DNA of 64,000 nucleotides, taken from positions 4,392,670-4,456,669 of the forward strand of contig NW_008708986.1 in NCBI RefSeq assembly GCF_000327385.1, written 5' to 3'. The position numbers and the translations under genes are program-made. How positions within the stretch are numbered: the first letter of the stretch is position 1; the number at the start of each line of letters is the position of its first letter. Shown piece by piece: positions 1 to 10,534 of this stretch. Origin of the DNA: Lottia gigantea. Taxonomy: Eukaryota; Mollusca; Gastropoda; Lottiidae. The notes under the pieces were generated by a model. The model ran no database searches. It saw nothing but the letters and a program-made list of their open reading frames with translations, and had not been told where the DNA came from.

Positions 1-1120
1 TTGAAATTTCCTGGGAAGAAAATATGAAAATTGAAAACAGTTGTGGTCTTCATACTTCAAAAATAGGAGTTGTCTCCCTTCAACTACAAATCTCACCAGT
101 GACAAGAACCAACGACTAGCCAACAACAACGGCAACGCGGGAACGGCACAGTGGCAAAGCTAAATCTAGGCCAACATAAAAAAAACTAAAAACATCTTCG
201 ATACTACTAGGTCTAAATATTTTCAACAGAAAAAGAAGAAACCTACCAATAGAATAGATATTATTTACAAAATTTACACACGAAAAATGACCCAAGATGC
301 CGATGCGCATCCATTTTTGTTAATTTAGCAGACGAAAAGGACAACGTATTCAAACGACTACGCAAAGTTTGAAAACAAATTAAAAACTGGAAGTTTACTG
401 ATCACATAAGAATAATAAAACATAAAAGATATGAATGAATATGAATATATCATTTTATCAGTTCTGTAACTTTTTATTGACTTTTAAACGTTACAGTACA
501 GAATTTCTTTAGCACTATTTTCATGCGAATTCGTAAACGTGCTTCGTGAAAAGGCATAAAACGTCAAACAAATTTGACGTCAGAAGAAATCTCATCATGT
601 TACGTCACACCTGAAAACGACGTCATTTTGCTTCCTCCAATGTTCCTTCCAAAGCAATGTATCGCTGTTGATACATCTAAACCAGTTCTATTCCTAAACT
701 CAACAGAAACTTATATTATGACAATTAATGGTCATTAATTTTTGGCTTTAATTTATGCCTAGTAGACTACACTATTGTGCAGTCTCTAGAAGGCTAGTCC
801 TAATAATAGGTCAAAAAAGTTCAAAATAATGAAAATATTGGTAGGCCTATGTAAGTTTGGTCAATATAGATCATTGCTCCTAAAAACTATTTTATGGTGT
901 AATTTTGTACCATACCAAAGGCAAAAGAAACGTCACTTGGATGAATGATATAATATTTCTTTTTTTTCCAATGCTTATATTATATGCAGGTAAAGACATT
1001 GGTCGAAGTTTGACAATCATATTCATCAAAATTAACAGTAGCCTAGGCTTATAAACAATGTTAAAGCAAATTGTGAACTTGGAGAGGCACCAGAAGACAT
1101 CACAAGCTGGGGATCCAAAA
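1..1120. other. left-edge region without a recognisable gene
   Basis: I see no exon with family resemblance here. Short open frames exist but have no conserved motif and no convincing splice context. The only structured parts are the cluster of CRE/ATF-like palindromes around 575-626, described separately, and the start of the Tc1-like relic beyond 1121. The sequence from about 1030 to 1120 may be the 3' flank or terminal part of that transposon, but I could not define an inverted repeat. Confidence 0.5.
555..626. promoter_or_regulatory. cluster of CRE/ATF-like sites
   Basis: A perfect TGACGTCA palindrome lies at 575-582. It is followed by TTACGTCAC at 600-608 and GACGTCAT at 619-626, with a further ACGTCA at 561-566. 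Four ACGTCA cores in about 70 bases of AT-rich DNA is unlikely to be background, and CREB/ATF dimers bind such sites. Which gene they serve is unknown: the nearest coding start seen is 2.4 kb to the right, and a gene off the left edge is equally possible. Confidence 0.4.
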
Positions 1121-1604
1121 TCAGTACCTGGTGTGGCCGCCATGGGCGGCGACTACAGAAACACAGTTTCTGTACATAGAGTGGACTAGCCGGTTGATGG
1201 GGGCCATTGGTATCTGGGCCCATAGCCTTTCCTCAGGAACGTTAGACTGCTGCTGTTGTCGAAACCTGGGCGCACTTCATTGAGTCGGCGTTTGATCTCA
1301 TCCCAAAAGTGTTCAATTGGATTCAAATCCGGACTGAGAGCAGGCAAAGGCATGACTTGAATGTTGTGCTGCTGGTGGAAGTCCCCGGTGACTCTGGTGT
1401 GGGTCGGGCCTTGTCCTGCTGTAAGGTGTGATTTTGGTGACGGACAAAAGAGCCAAGATGTGGCGTCTGGGGTCTTGGTCAATGTAGCAGAGAGCTGTGA
1501 TTCCATTATCCCTGCCTGGACCAATATTCTGCAACACCAAAGGCCCCACTCCCCAGCCACCTCAAACCATATGCTTGGGCCGCCCCACGAGCCCCGTTCT
1601 ATAA
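1121..1604 (-). mobile_element. Tc1/mariner-like transposase relic (C-terminal half)
   Basis: Read on the minus strand, this stretch carries the C-terminal half of a Tc1-type DDE transposase. It contains GPTHTRVT (equivalent of the family's ARPHTA block), then LPALSPDLNPIEHFWDEIKR, then INRLVHSMYRNC, and it ends AAHGGHTRY followed by a stop at 1123-1121. The pieces lie in more than one frame, so the coding region is broken, and the N-terminal DNA-binding domain and first catalytic part are absent. GC content is clearly above the surrounding DNA, as expected for an inserted element. At 1604 it abuts a LINE-type tail, which may have inserted into it. It is a dead copy of a plain DNA transposon. 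Confidence 0.85.
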
Positions 1605-2290
1605 TAATTATAATAATAATAATAATAAAATCTTTATTAGGGCCTGGTCTGGCCTTTTTACAATTTGGCCCTTCAATTAAAGGAACACAACATATAATAC
1701 AAAAGAAACTAAAAACAATAAAACAACAATCACAAAAGCAGCAGAACTATGAACAGTTATATACATTTATGATTCATCTATTTATGTTGTTCTATAATTT
1801 CAAGAAAGAAAAGAGTTTTTTTTTTTACATTTTGCCAAAAGACTGATTTTTTTTAAGGATCGAGGTAAATAGTTCAGGGGCCTTTATATTTCAAGCTATT
1901 CTTATATAATGGATTTAATAGGTTTTGGAAAAAGGAATCTCTGGTTAATGGATGCATATGATGTGTTTTTATATTGAAGAATATTTTGAAGATAAATTGG
2001 ACTATTACGATTTGCGATTTTAAAAAGAAAAATGTATTTATTGACTAAATGACGTTGTTGAACTGTAAGAATATTCAATGATGTGGATAAGGTTTCACGG
2101 GAAGATAACAGAGGAAAAGGTTTCAGTACTATGTTTCATTATCAATAGGCCTAGGTGGCCATCCACCATGGAATTACAGTAACGACATGTGAAGATGATT
2201 CTTATCCATTGCTGTTGACGCCAATTCTGATGCTGCCTATAGTTCATTGCAGTCGGGCCTGTCGGTGATATTTTAACTCCAAAACAATCT
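1602..2290 (-). mobile_element. LINE (non-LTR) 3' tail, probable
   Basis: The minus strand ends with AATAAAGATTTTATT followed by a run of ATT/TAT triplets (1602-1630 on the plus strand). This is the usual 3' end of a CR1/RTE-like non-LTR element: a polyadenylation-like signal plus a short triplet tail. Upstream on the minus strand (plus-strand 1640-2290) there is non-coding sequence with GGCC-rich patches, such as GGCCAGACCAGGCCC at about 1640-1655, but no reverse-transcriptase motif. The fragment is therefore a 3' UTR relic. The far boundary is a guess. Confidence 0.5.
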
Positions 2291-2454
2291 AAATTGTTTA
2301 CGTTAACTTTTTAAGCAAAATAAACGCCAAATTGTAGAATAAATAAACAAAGCAGGCTACTAACGATCCTAACTAGAAAACAAAACCCGAAATCCAAAAC
2401 AACATTTGGACGACACATAGTAGCAGCTATATAAAAGAACTTATTTAATTTCTC

Positions 2455-2550
2455 TTTCGACCTCTTTCAGCCCACGAATCCAACCTCTTGCAGCCCACGA
2501 CTCCAACCTCTTTCATTCCACGAATCCAACCTCTTTCAGCCCACAAATCT
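2455..2550. repeat. short tandem repeat of about 28 bp
   Basis: About four imperfect copies of a unit with core CCTCTTTCAGCCCACGAATC stand in tandem. Each copy carries a pyrimidine tract ending in CAG, so it looks acceptor-like on the plus strand. There is no sign that it is transcribed. Confidence 0.7.
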
Positions 2551-2929
2551 GCTTTCTACGAACTATTGTCTTTTGGTAAACACTAGAGTTTGATAACAAC
2601 CGGAATGCAACACTAGATAGATACCTTTGGTTTTATTGATAAATATAACTGTCAACACCAATGTGTGTTAGATCTTGGGTCTTATGAAACAATAAAAGAT
2701 ATATTTTATACCGTTATAAAGAGTTTATTTCCGGACACGATATTTGAACTCATCGTGATAACACAACAATGGGAGCGAAGTATGTATATATGAATATTTG
2801 TCCAGATCAACACGATTAAATGCGATGTATCTTGCGAAGCAATACGATCTGACCCGATGATCCCGATTACAATGGATCATGATAGTGGGAACCTAGCACT
2901 AGAATGTTTTGTAAATATTTTTTTGTATA

Positions 2930-2985
2930 ACGTAATATAAAAGCATAACGTCAACAATGAAAATAACGTCACGTCATTATTCAGT
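2930..2985 (+). promoter_or_regulatory. candidate core promoter of the 3.07-kb gene
   Basis: TATAAAAG at 2936-2943 lies about 130 bases before the first ATG of the downstream gene, a sensible distance for a TATA box plus a 5' UTR of about 100 bases. Directly after it come ACGTCA cores near 2950 and 2970-2979, in the context AACGTCACGTCATTATT. This repeats the CRE-like signature seen at 555-626. The assignment is inferred from position and motif only. Confidence 0.4.
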
Positions 2986-3073
2986 CTGTTAACAATCCAA
3001 AGTTGAAGACGTTTCTACGCTTTGCTCTGAATTTTAACGACAAAATAGCTGATTTTCTTAACAATTATTGAAA

Positions 3074-4794
3074 ATGGAGGCAGATCTACAAGATCTATTA
3101 CCATCGTCAAGAGGAACACATTTCTCAATGGTTATGACAGAACTTCATCAAAAGTTCACAGAGGAAAACATAGGTAAGGGCGTTTTAACCTTCTTTTTGG
3201 GTCCACATTTTATTTATGAAGACCTAAAGCGGAATCAATTGACGAAAATTGAAATAGTGTACGAAACCCCTTAAACCAACTCATTCGAGCTTTCAAACTT
3301 AAATGTGAAGTCTACTTACTGGTGTTGAATCCTAAAATATAAGCCAAGGATGCTCGTTACTAACGGCATTATTTTTTGTAGGACCTATCCCACACAGTCA
3401 ACCACCCACTATTCCATAGACGCTTTATATCTAGTATATTTAGTTAATCTTCGTTTTCATTACAGGTGTATATGAAGATGATTCACGTTCTTGGATAGGA
3501 TGTGATTCAGCCAACGGAACAACAAACGTAATAACACCAGCCACCTCCAGCTCTGCACCAGAGTTCCGACAACCCACTACAACAAGGGAACGAAAACCAA
3601 GACATGGATTTACTCCTACGATGGGACCAATTTGTGCTGCCACTATTCAACTTGCTCTCATCAGTTTAAGACCAGTACCACACCCGGCAGATTTTCCCAC
3701 GGAAACCACTAAATCTTTACTGTCATGTCCCACACAGTCACCAGCATCCAGCAATTCAATAACAAACGACGATTCTGAAGTCAACAACCAAAATGTGTTA
3801 AAAAGTATCAAAAAATCCAGAGAACTTACTCGCTCTGCCAATGCCTACCTCAAGTCCGTCAACTTCATGGTTGAATCCCAATCGGAACAAGAATATGAAT
3901 GGACAAGCCAATCAAACGAAGATTTCCAACCAGAGAAGGAAGACGATGTAAACAGTATCTTTCAGAGGAAAGAACCAGAACCCATTCAAAAAGAAAACTC
4001 AACCCCTCAGCCACCAGAAATATCAATCAAAAGCTTAGAAAGCTGTGGCTCTGGTGACCAACTAAAGGACCAGAACCAACCACGGGAAACACCATCATTT
4101 TTAGAACAGATCCTTGAGGCAAAGAAGATTCTGAAAGCCGTTAAAAGCGGTGAGGAACAGAGAAACAGTGAAGACACGGGACTTCAAGACGCAGAAATAA
4201 AGGGCGAAGAGAGGAAGAAGAGTGGATTGTTCTCGGTAAGTTATAGAGATATTATCTATTAAACCACGTTCTCGTATACTAACGAGTTGCCGTAGTTTTG
4301 ATAATTTATTTTTCAAGTTTTTAATAAACTTAAAACTTAAACTTTGGCAATTCATTTTAAAAAGTAGAAATTTGAAAATATTATTTTTAACGACTTTATA
4401 TTTCAGTGGTTGAAATTCTGGAAAAAACAACCCAAGACAAACCAATATGGTATCGAACTTGGTATACGAAGTTCAGAAGCCTCAGCAGGCAAAGGTGAGC
4501 ATTTATACTTATTACTAAGTCAGTTGATACTCTTTCCCTAAAGCTCATCTAGATCAGTCAACTTGTGTTCCTGATATAAGTTCCATCCACAGCGCACATG
4601 ATTTGTACTAACTATGTGTAAAGACTCACTTGTATTCAGTTTTTTTCCGATATTTCGAAACGTTTGCTTTATTTTGGGAAATTCGTGTTACAGATTTGTA
4701 ATTAAATGATGTTGGTTTTATGATTTCAGACAAGAAGACATCCAGAAGATGCAGACTCTTTTGCTGTTTTCAATCTTCACAAGTTAATGAGTAA
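3074..4794 (+). CDS. unrecognised 340-residue Ser/Thr/Glu-rich protein, four exons
   Basis: Exons 3074-3173, 3466-4235, 4407-4494 and 4730-4794 join with consistent phases (1, 0, 1) and consensus GT-AG borders to give 340 residues and a TAA stop. I do not recognise the family. The start is the first ATG (MEADLQDLLPSS). Visible parts are a Ser/Thr-rich stretch, a short hydrophobic patch (GPICAATIQLALISL, about residue 86 on) too weak to call a membrane segment, then a charged Glu/Lys/Gln-rich middle with a probable helix (FLEQILEAKKILKAVK). The C-terminus is basic and Cys-rich (KKTSRRCRLFCCFQSS). A Cys pair beside basic residues is a common palmitoylation context, so membrane tethering is possible but only inferred. 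It converges with the otopetrin gene to its right. Confidence 0.65.
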
Positions 4795-5225
4795 TGCTTA
4801 CATCAGTAAAGATATATAATTTCGGATATGGAGGCGCACGATCACAGACCACGTAACAATCTATGATGTGTCACCAATTCGACTCACCTGAAAGTAGGGC
4901 GCCGCTTTCGGGCTCCGCAGCTTTCGTTGGACGTTACGGAAAGGATTCTGTATTGGAAAATATCAAAAGTGTTGTGCTGTTGTGCCTTTGAAGATTGTAT
5001 ACAAACTCCACTTAAAAAAAAGGTGGGTTGTGAAGCGAAGGAACCAGACATTTCGTATTGGTTATATTCAAAATATGGCATTTACTAAGTAGTTAGTAGG
5101 CTATTAATGCAATTGAAACATGGTCATGATAACCAAGAATAAGTGAATGAAGGAAACACAAGGATGTGATACGGAAATTTACGGTAATATTTCAAAGAAA
5201 TATGAGTATATATATCTGATCAACG
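4795..5225. other. 3' flank of the 3.07-kb gene
   Basis: No exon or repeat is recognisable here. AATAAA-type signals lie only further right, near 5985 and 6010, so the 3' UTR may be long and may run through the tandem block. That is uncertain. Confidence 0.4.
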
Positions 5226-5830
5226 TGCTAATACATACAAAATGTGTGGGCTAAACAAATGTAAAATGTGCTGGATAAAAAAAGGTAAAATATGTGGACT
5301 ATACAAATGTAAAATGTGCAGGCTAGAAAGGCAAATTGTGCCGACTATACAAATGTAAAACCTATGCGATAATACAGGTAAAAAAGGTAAAATATGTGGA
5401 CTATACAAATGTAAAATGTGCAGGCTAGAAAGGCAAATTGTGCCGACTATACAAATGTAAAACCTATGGGATAATACAAAATTGTGAATGATTATGTGAT
5501 AATAAAAACGTGGTGTATTTAATGACACAAATAAGTATGTGATGATACAAAACAGTGTATAATGACACAAATAAGTATGTGATGATACAAAACAGTGTAT
5601 AATGACACAAATAAGTATGTGATGATACAAAACAGTGTATAATGACACAAATAAATATGTGATGATACAAACAAATGGTATAATTATACGAATAAGTTTG
5701 TGATGATACAAAAACGTGTATAATGATCGAAAAAGTATGTGATGATACACAAAAGTGTGTGGTGTTACAAGAATATAAAATGTTACAATTAAGTATGTGA
5801 TGATACAAAACAGCGTAGGTTTATGATATG
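5226..5830. repeat. compound tandem-repeat block (102-bp duplication plus 40-bp units)
   Basis: The left part holds two nearly identical 102-bp units beginning at 5284 and 5386, each built from smaller pieces with ACTATACAAATGTAAAA. The right part is a 40-bp array starting at 5521, 5561 and 5601, with a degenerate copy at 5641. Its unit contains two related halves with ACAAATAAGTATGTGATGAT, and it decays to the right until about 5830. The minus strand is open for long stretches only because the unit lacks stops in that reading. I do not regard it as coding. Confidence 0.85.
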
Positions 5831-6179
5831 AAAATGCAAGAATGTATGCAATAGTTTATAATATATATCTTATACGAAAAATATATGTAAAAAGTATACT
5901 TGATAATACGCATTATGTAATGGCAATATCTTAATTTTAACTACCTCACTGATATGCTGTCAATAACTAATGTATTTAATATAAATAAATACAAATTGTA
6001 CAAAAAGGAAATAAAATATATTTTTTATAAAGAAGCTTTTGTCAAAGATGCCCCTCCAATCCCAACCATCTCCCCGGTTTGGTTACCATCTTGATTTTTA
6101 AGGTTTTTAATGACCCAACACACTTTTTAACAATATGTTGGACGGGGGTTTTCCCTAGCTGATTGAGTAATGAGATGCC

Positions 6180-6290
6180 GTACACTCGTATAAACCCTTG
6201 ATGAAGTAATGTGGTTTTGGTTAGTGATATCAGCATCAGCTGGAAGTGGACGTAAACTTGTCATGTACCAACCAACCAATCCTGTCTCAA
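6180..6290. repeat. dispersed repeat, copy 1
   Basis: The sequence GATATCAGCATCAGCTGGA followed by AACTTGTCATGTACCAACCA recurs with a few substitutions at about 37621-37675 in a furry intron. Two copies about 31 kb apart indicate a short dispersed element. No terminal structure or coding potential is visible. Confidence 0.55.
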
Positions 6291-6382
6291 GAAGAAATCA
6301 TTCTCATTCCACTTAAAATTCTTTTTAAAAAAATATTTAATTTTCATTACAATGGAAAGGGTATAGTGAAACAACATGTTTT

Positions 6383-9300
6383 TTAACATTCAGAAGAGGA
6401 TATGTTAATTTCAGAAGACACTGACATTTTTTTCATCAGATTGGTCTTCCATATATTAGATATACAAATCACAATTAAAACTCTGAAAGATAATACGAAT
6501 GGCCACGATATATGTACAATCAGATACCAGGCAAGATTTCCATAAAATTTGATCTGAATCGGATTTGTCTCTTCGTTTTGAACGACTGCTACATCGATTC
6601 CAAATAAGGCAACATTGGAAACCAGAAGGAATGTCAAAATCTCGCGCCCAGGTTTCACTCTTCTGTGATCGTTACTTTTTGAACACATACGCATTCCACA
6701 TAAGGTCAAGACAAACTGTAAAGTGATCTCCAACATCAAGATTGAACTGGCGCCGACGACTATGCCTGAAGATTCGGTTTTTACTTGATGAGCAGCAACG
6801 ATACTGAAGAGATAGAATGAATAAACACCGAGTAAGGATATCAGTAGAAGAATCTCTTCCAACTCGATCCTTTTCTTAGCTTCAAAATGCAGAGTTTTCC
6901 AGTTCCAGAAAGCCAAGATGGCGGCTACCGACAAGATGATACTAACTATAATTTCTGAGATATATTGAGTTCTAAATGCTGTGGATTGACTAATGAAGTC
7001 ACCTTTTAAGAGCACGACAAACACTATGGAAATGATCACTGTGACGACTAGGATAAGTACACCAAAAAACAGTCCTCGACTAGCTCCCGAACAATCCTGC
7101 TGTTGCTTTGCGGTAGATTTTTTATAATCTTGATGACATTCGTTTGTTTTGTATCCATCAATGTTTTTCCACATCATACACAGGATTCCTGGAATAGCAA
7201 TCGTAATCTTGGCTAGAGTCTTATAACAAATGAGTTGACCAATATGAGTTGTCAAGATTTCTCCTATGAACCACCAGAAGCGTATTTATCTTTCGAACAA
7301 GGTTTCAACCATTCAGAGATGCAGATCGTAGATGTTGACATGGAGAAAGCGTCGAATCATTCATATAGGAAAATTGTCCGTCGACATAAAACTAAAATTA
7401 GACCAAACTTTCGTTCCCTTTTTATATAAGCTTTTATTTTTAATATTTCTACTTCAGTTAGGGTCTAAAGACAGGCCTCTTCCATTCGTCCCAATAACCT
7501 TTTGACTTAACCTGATAACCCCTGCAAATTTCTGCCCTCTCCATCGCTAGGATTAAGGGTTAATTTTAATTAGACAGTGCCAAACCATCATTATTGAACA
7601 TTTGAAAAGTCAAGATGTCAAGATCCCATTGGAGACGTAGAGTTCCTTACCTGAGCATACAAAACTGTACTGTATGATACACGGATATAAATATGAGTTG
7701 ATGCTTTCAATAATATCACCAAGATTAGTTTTCAGGCGAGGTATACCGGATGAGTTCGTAGCAAGCGTTGTAATATTAACTTCTGATAGTTCTAATGTTG
7801 ATGTCACAGTTTCTGCTAACCAGACACAGATATTGGTCGCCGCTAAATGACTGAGACCGAATCGGACAACTATTTTATTGTGTTTGAAACACGCCTGCAA
7901 TTATAGATATCAAATTAAATTCAAATTTCTGTCATAGATATAATTTCGGCACAGATTGTCCTCCATAGTATTACATCTTCAAAGATTTCCAGATATTACC
8001 ATGGAGTAACTGTCTTAATGAGGATAATATAAATCAGAGACCAGAAATGTGGAATCTTAGCAAAGGCATATCTAATTAATTTGGGAATAATTGAACGCTG
8101 TATAGTTAGGATTTGGTCAGTTTGTGAAAGAGAAAAAAATGCCAGTTAAGTACAAACCTTGGAATATCTAAATATAAAATAGAGCTGTATAAAAGTAAAG
8201 ATAATGTGTAATGACGATGAAACACCTTCTATAATTACAACTGTTTGTAGCTCATTAACCTTTTCTAGAAATTCTCCCAGTTTTAACCCCGTCATTATCA
8301 TACTTCCTATTCCAAATCCTAAAACAAAAGTAGGCCTATTGAAATATAGATATAAAATATAACTGGGCTATTGAGCGCGAAATCGGTTGCTCGTCGTTAC
8401 TTTCGGCGGTATATATTCCTAAAATATTATCTGAAAGAAACTATAACTGATAGCCTAACTCTTCAACATATTACTTTACATGCCGTTTAAATTTGAAATA
8501 AAAACAATTCGCCACATATTATCACCTTCCGTACTCACCCATTGCTGTCAAACGTAAATAAAAACTGCCAGCAGTAGACTTAAAATCTAGAGGGTTATCT
8601 TTTGCTTCATCCAATCCTTTACTATTCGCCTCACTAAATACAATTTCTTTACTCAGGAAATAACGTATGCGTGTCCGCAAGGGGGTCGTTCGTAACAAAC
8701 AGAGCATGGCTAGTACCAAGAAAGCTTTACCAGTTATAAACAGGTACAAACTAAATACCTGGAAAAGATGAGTAAGATATCAAACGGAATTGAAACGAAT
8801 AAAGCTACGATTACATGAGCACGCAAACTCAAACTCAAACGCAAACACAATAGAGCAAATCCTATTCAAATCCTTAGCAAATCCAATTTTCTGCTTACAC
8901 TTGTCCTCAAACTCAAACTCAACACCTTCGAAACAGCTGCGATTACATGTGTACGTAAGCGTAACTCACACTCAAACAGTGATTACATGTGTCTGTTCGA
9001 TAATTCCGTAAAATCGTCAACGTAAAAGGGAAACTGCATATTATTGGGTCAGCAAACATCCTCAGTTATGATGTCATAAAGGAGATTCCATCTGTCATCT
9101 GTTGCGCTCACGGAGGAAGTGTTGAGTTTGACAATTATTTGATTTGATATGGATTTGAATAGGATTTTCTCTCCTCCGTTTTTTTACGGAGTTTCAGTTT
9201 GCGTACACATGTAGGCTTATCGCAGCTTAAAACATATTTTGATACACAATCTGTTGACACACAGTTTGGATTTAGTTTATCCATTCGTCACCACGGGATT

Positions 9301-10534
9301 ACTCTAATTCCAATAATTTACTATCGTTTCACACGAATTATGTTCGAAAAGTAACATGGGCTCTAATAAGAATATACTATCAAATGCTCATATTCTTACC
9401 TCTCGTAAAGTTTCAAACATAAATAGGAATAATTATTGGTCACAGGATCAAAGAATTTGATCTCAGCGGATCAAATAAAGATATATATACCTAATGAAAC
9501 GGTGATATTTTTGCAAACACTTACCAAATGTGAGTTGTATGATGAATCTAGAGTATAGGTCCTTGATATATTTATAACTAAACCCAACAAGACCATAATC
9601 ATACCATATAATGCACTGAATATCATTCCCAAATATTCACTAGAAATAGATTTTAGACGGCCGAATTAATGTATACCAGGCCCGAAGTCAGACTGGTCAG
9701 ACAGTCAGATTGTTCAATGTAATATATCCGGAGGGGCAATGAGGTATAAATATGCAAATGTCGACTGTTGAACACAGGAGTCAGATGTTTCAAAGATTAT
9801 TTAAAGATTAAGATGATTTGCCAACAACTTACAGAATTGGTTTATTCAGGTAGTGAGGTATATTAGATAATCTGTGACGTAGTGTGGACCTCTTTGATTT
9901 TGAATCTCCATCTTCTAATATGTGAAGATCGTCATCTCTTGCTTCTAAAATAGAACAAAAACTTTCAGATAAGGTTAACGTATAACGTGAGCCCATTGAC
10001 AACTTGGTTTCAATTAAAAACTATCATCACCAGCATGAACTAGTTGTGGTATAGACAACAATATTATGGCTGAACTAGATGAACTTCATTCAAATAAGAC
10101 AAAAGCTCTAATGTATCGTGTTGACAAGATGAATTATGATGACTTTGAAGAAATGAATATCTTTAAAGTCACTGCTCAGCCCAGCTTGGTAAGCATTTAA
10201 AAAGCTTTTAAGGGGAAAAGCAACACACGCTTCCAATCAAATCCTGCTTACCTTTTCTACGGTTTTCCAGTTCTCCCAAATCTGTGGAAACATAGAAATC
10301 TTCACTATCTTTAATAAATCGGTACTCGTCTTCAAAAATCATCCTGTTTCCCATAGAGTTCGGGTTGTTCTCTTTCTCATACATCAAAATATCTCGATAG
10401 TTGTCTTCATTTAAACCGCCGTCACTCATATAGAATTTCACCCTCGGGGAAGACCGTGGGGATCGGGACATCATGTCCTTACCCGTCTTCCTTTCAATCT
10501 TTACACCCAATTTGACCCCATCGTCGTCTGCCAT
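6383..10534 (-). CDS. OTOP: otopetrin-family proton channel, paralogue A (complete, seven exons)
   Basis: Exons, in order, are 10534-10252, 9944-9833, 9639-9525, 8758-8539, 8318-8158, 7894-7651 and 7188-6383. Phases agree at every junction and give 646 residues. Otopetrins are dimeric 12-TM proton-selective channels of the plasma membrane. Family signs are TM1 in exon 3, GSFYLRLTAMG/FGIGSMI across exons 4-5, RFGLSHLAATNICVWL in exon 6, YLYPCIIQYSFVCSG at the exon 6-7 junction, and KPGREILTFLLVSN and NPIQIKFYGNLAW in exon 7. The first 120 or so residues are hydrophilic and unlike paralogue B. The last helix reads PFVLSFRVLIVIC where B and the family have PLAIFFRFHSTVC, so the usual RFHS block is lost. 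An acceptor-like TAG just before the ATG hints at a spliced 5' UTR. Family assignment is firm; proton conduction is inferred. Confidence 0.95.
7430..7565. mobile_element. partial MITE, same family as the element at 14.3 kb
   Basis: Inside the last intron of OTOP-A. The sequence CTACTTCAGTTAGGGTCTAA, then ACAGGCC, then ACCTTTTGACTTAACCTGAT matches the terminal inverted repeat and left interior of the 14303-14606 element at most positions. Only one end is present, so this is a truncated copy. Confidence 0.7.
8803..9227. mobile_element. 425-bp inverted-repeat MITE with TAA flanks
   Basis: The left end starts AGCTACGATTACATGAGCAC and the right end, reverse-complemented, starts AGCTGCGATAAGCC with ACATGTGTACGCAAACTGAA. 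The arms stay alignable inward through AAATCCTATTCAAATCC and CAAACTCAACAC, making a long fold-back. A TAA trinucleotide directly flanks both ends (8800-8802 and 9228-9230), which fits the 3-bp target duplication of PIF/Harbinger elements, though the ends do not start with that superfamily's usual G-rich bases. It sits in intron 3 of OTOP-A and carries no transposase. A 73-codon open frame inside it is incidental. Confidence 0.75.

Noticed and set aside
1361-1846. 161-codon plus-strand open frame
   Set aside because: It is the antisense shadow of the Tc1-like transposase relic running into the LINE tail.
5220-5808. Two long minus-strand open frames rich in Tyr/His/Ile
   Set aside because: They are produced by the tandem units lacking stops in that reading; composition follows the repeat and no domain or splice context is present.
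8790-9011. 73-codon open frame with Asn/Ser repeats
   Set aside because: It lies entirely in the inverted-repeat element at 8803-9227 and follows its simple repeat content.
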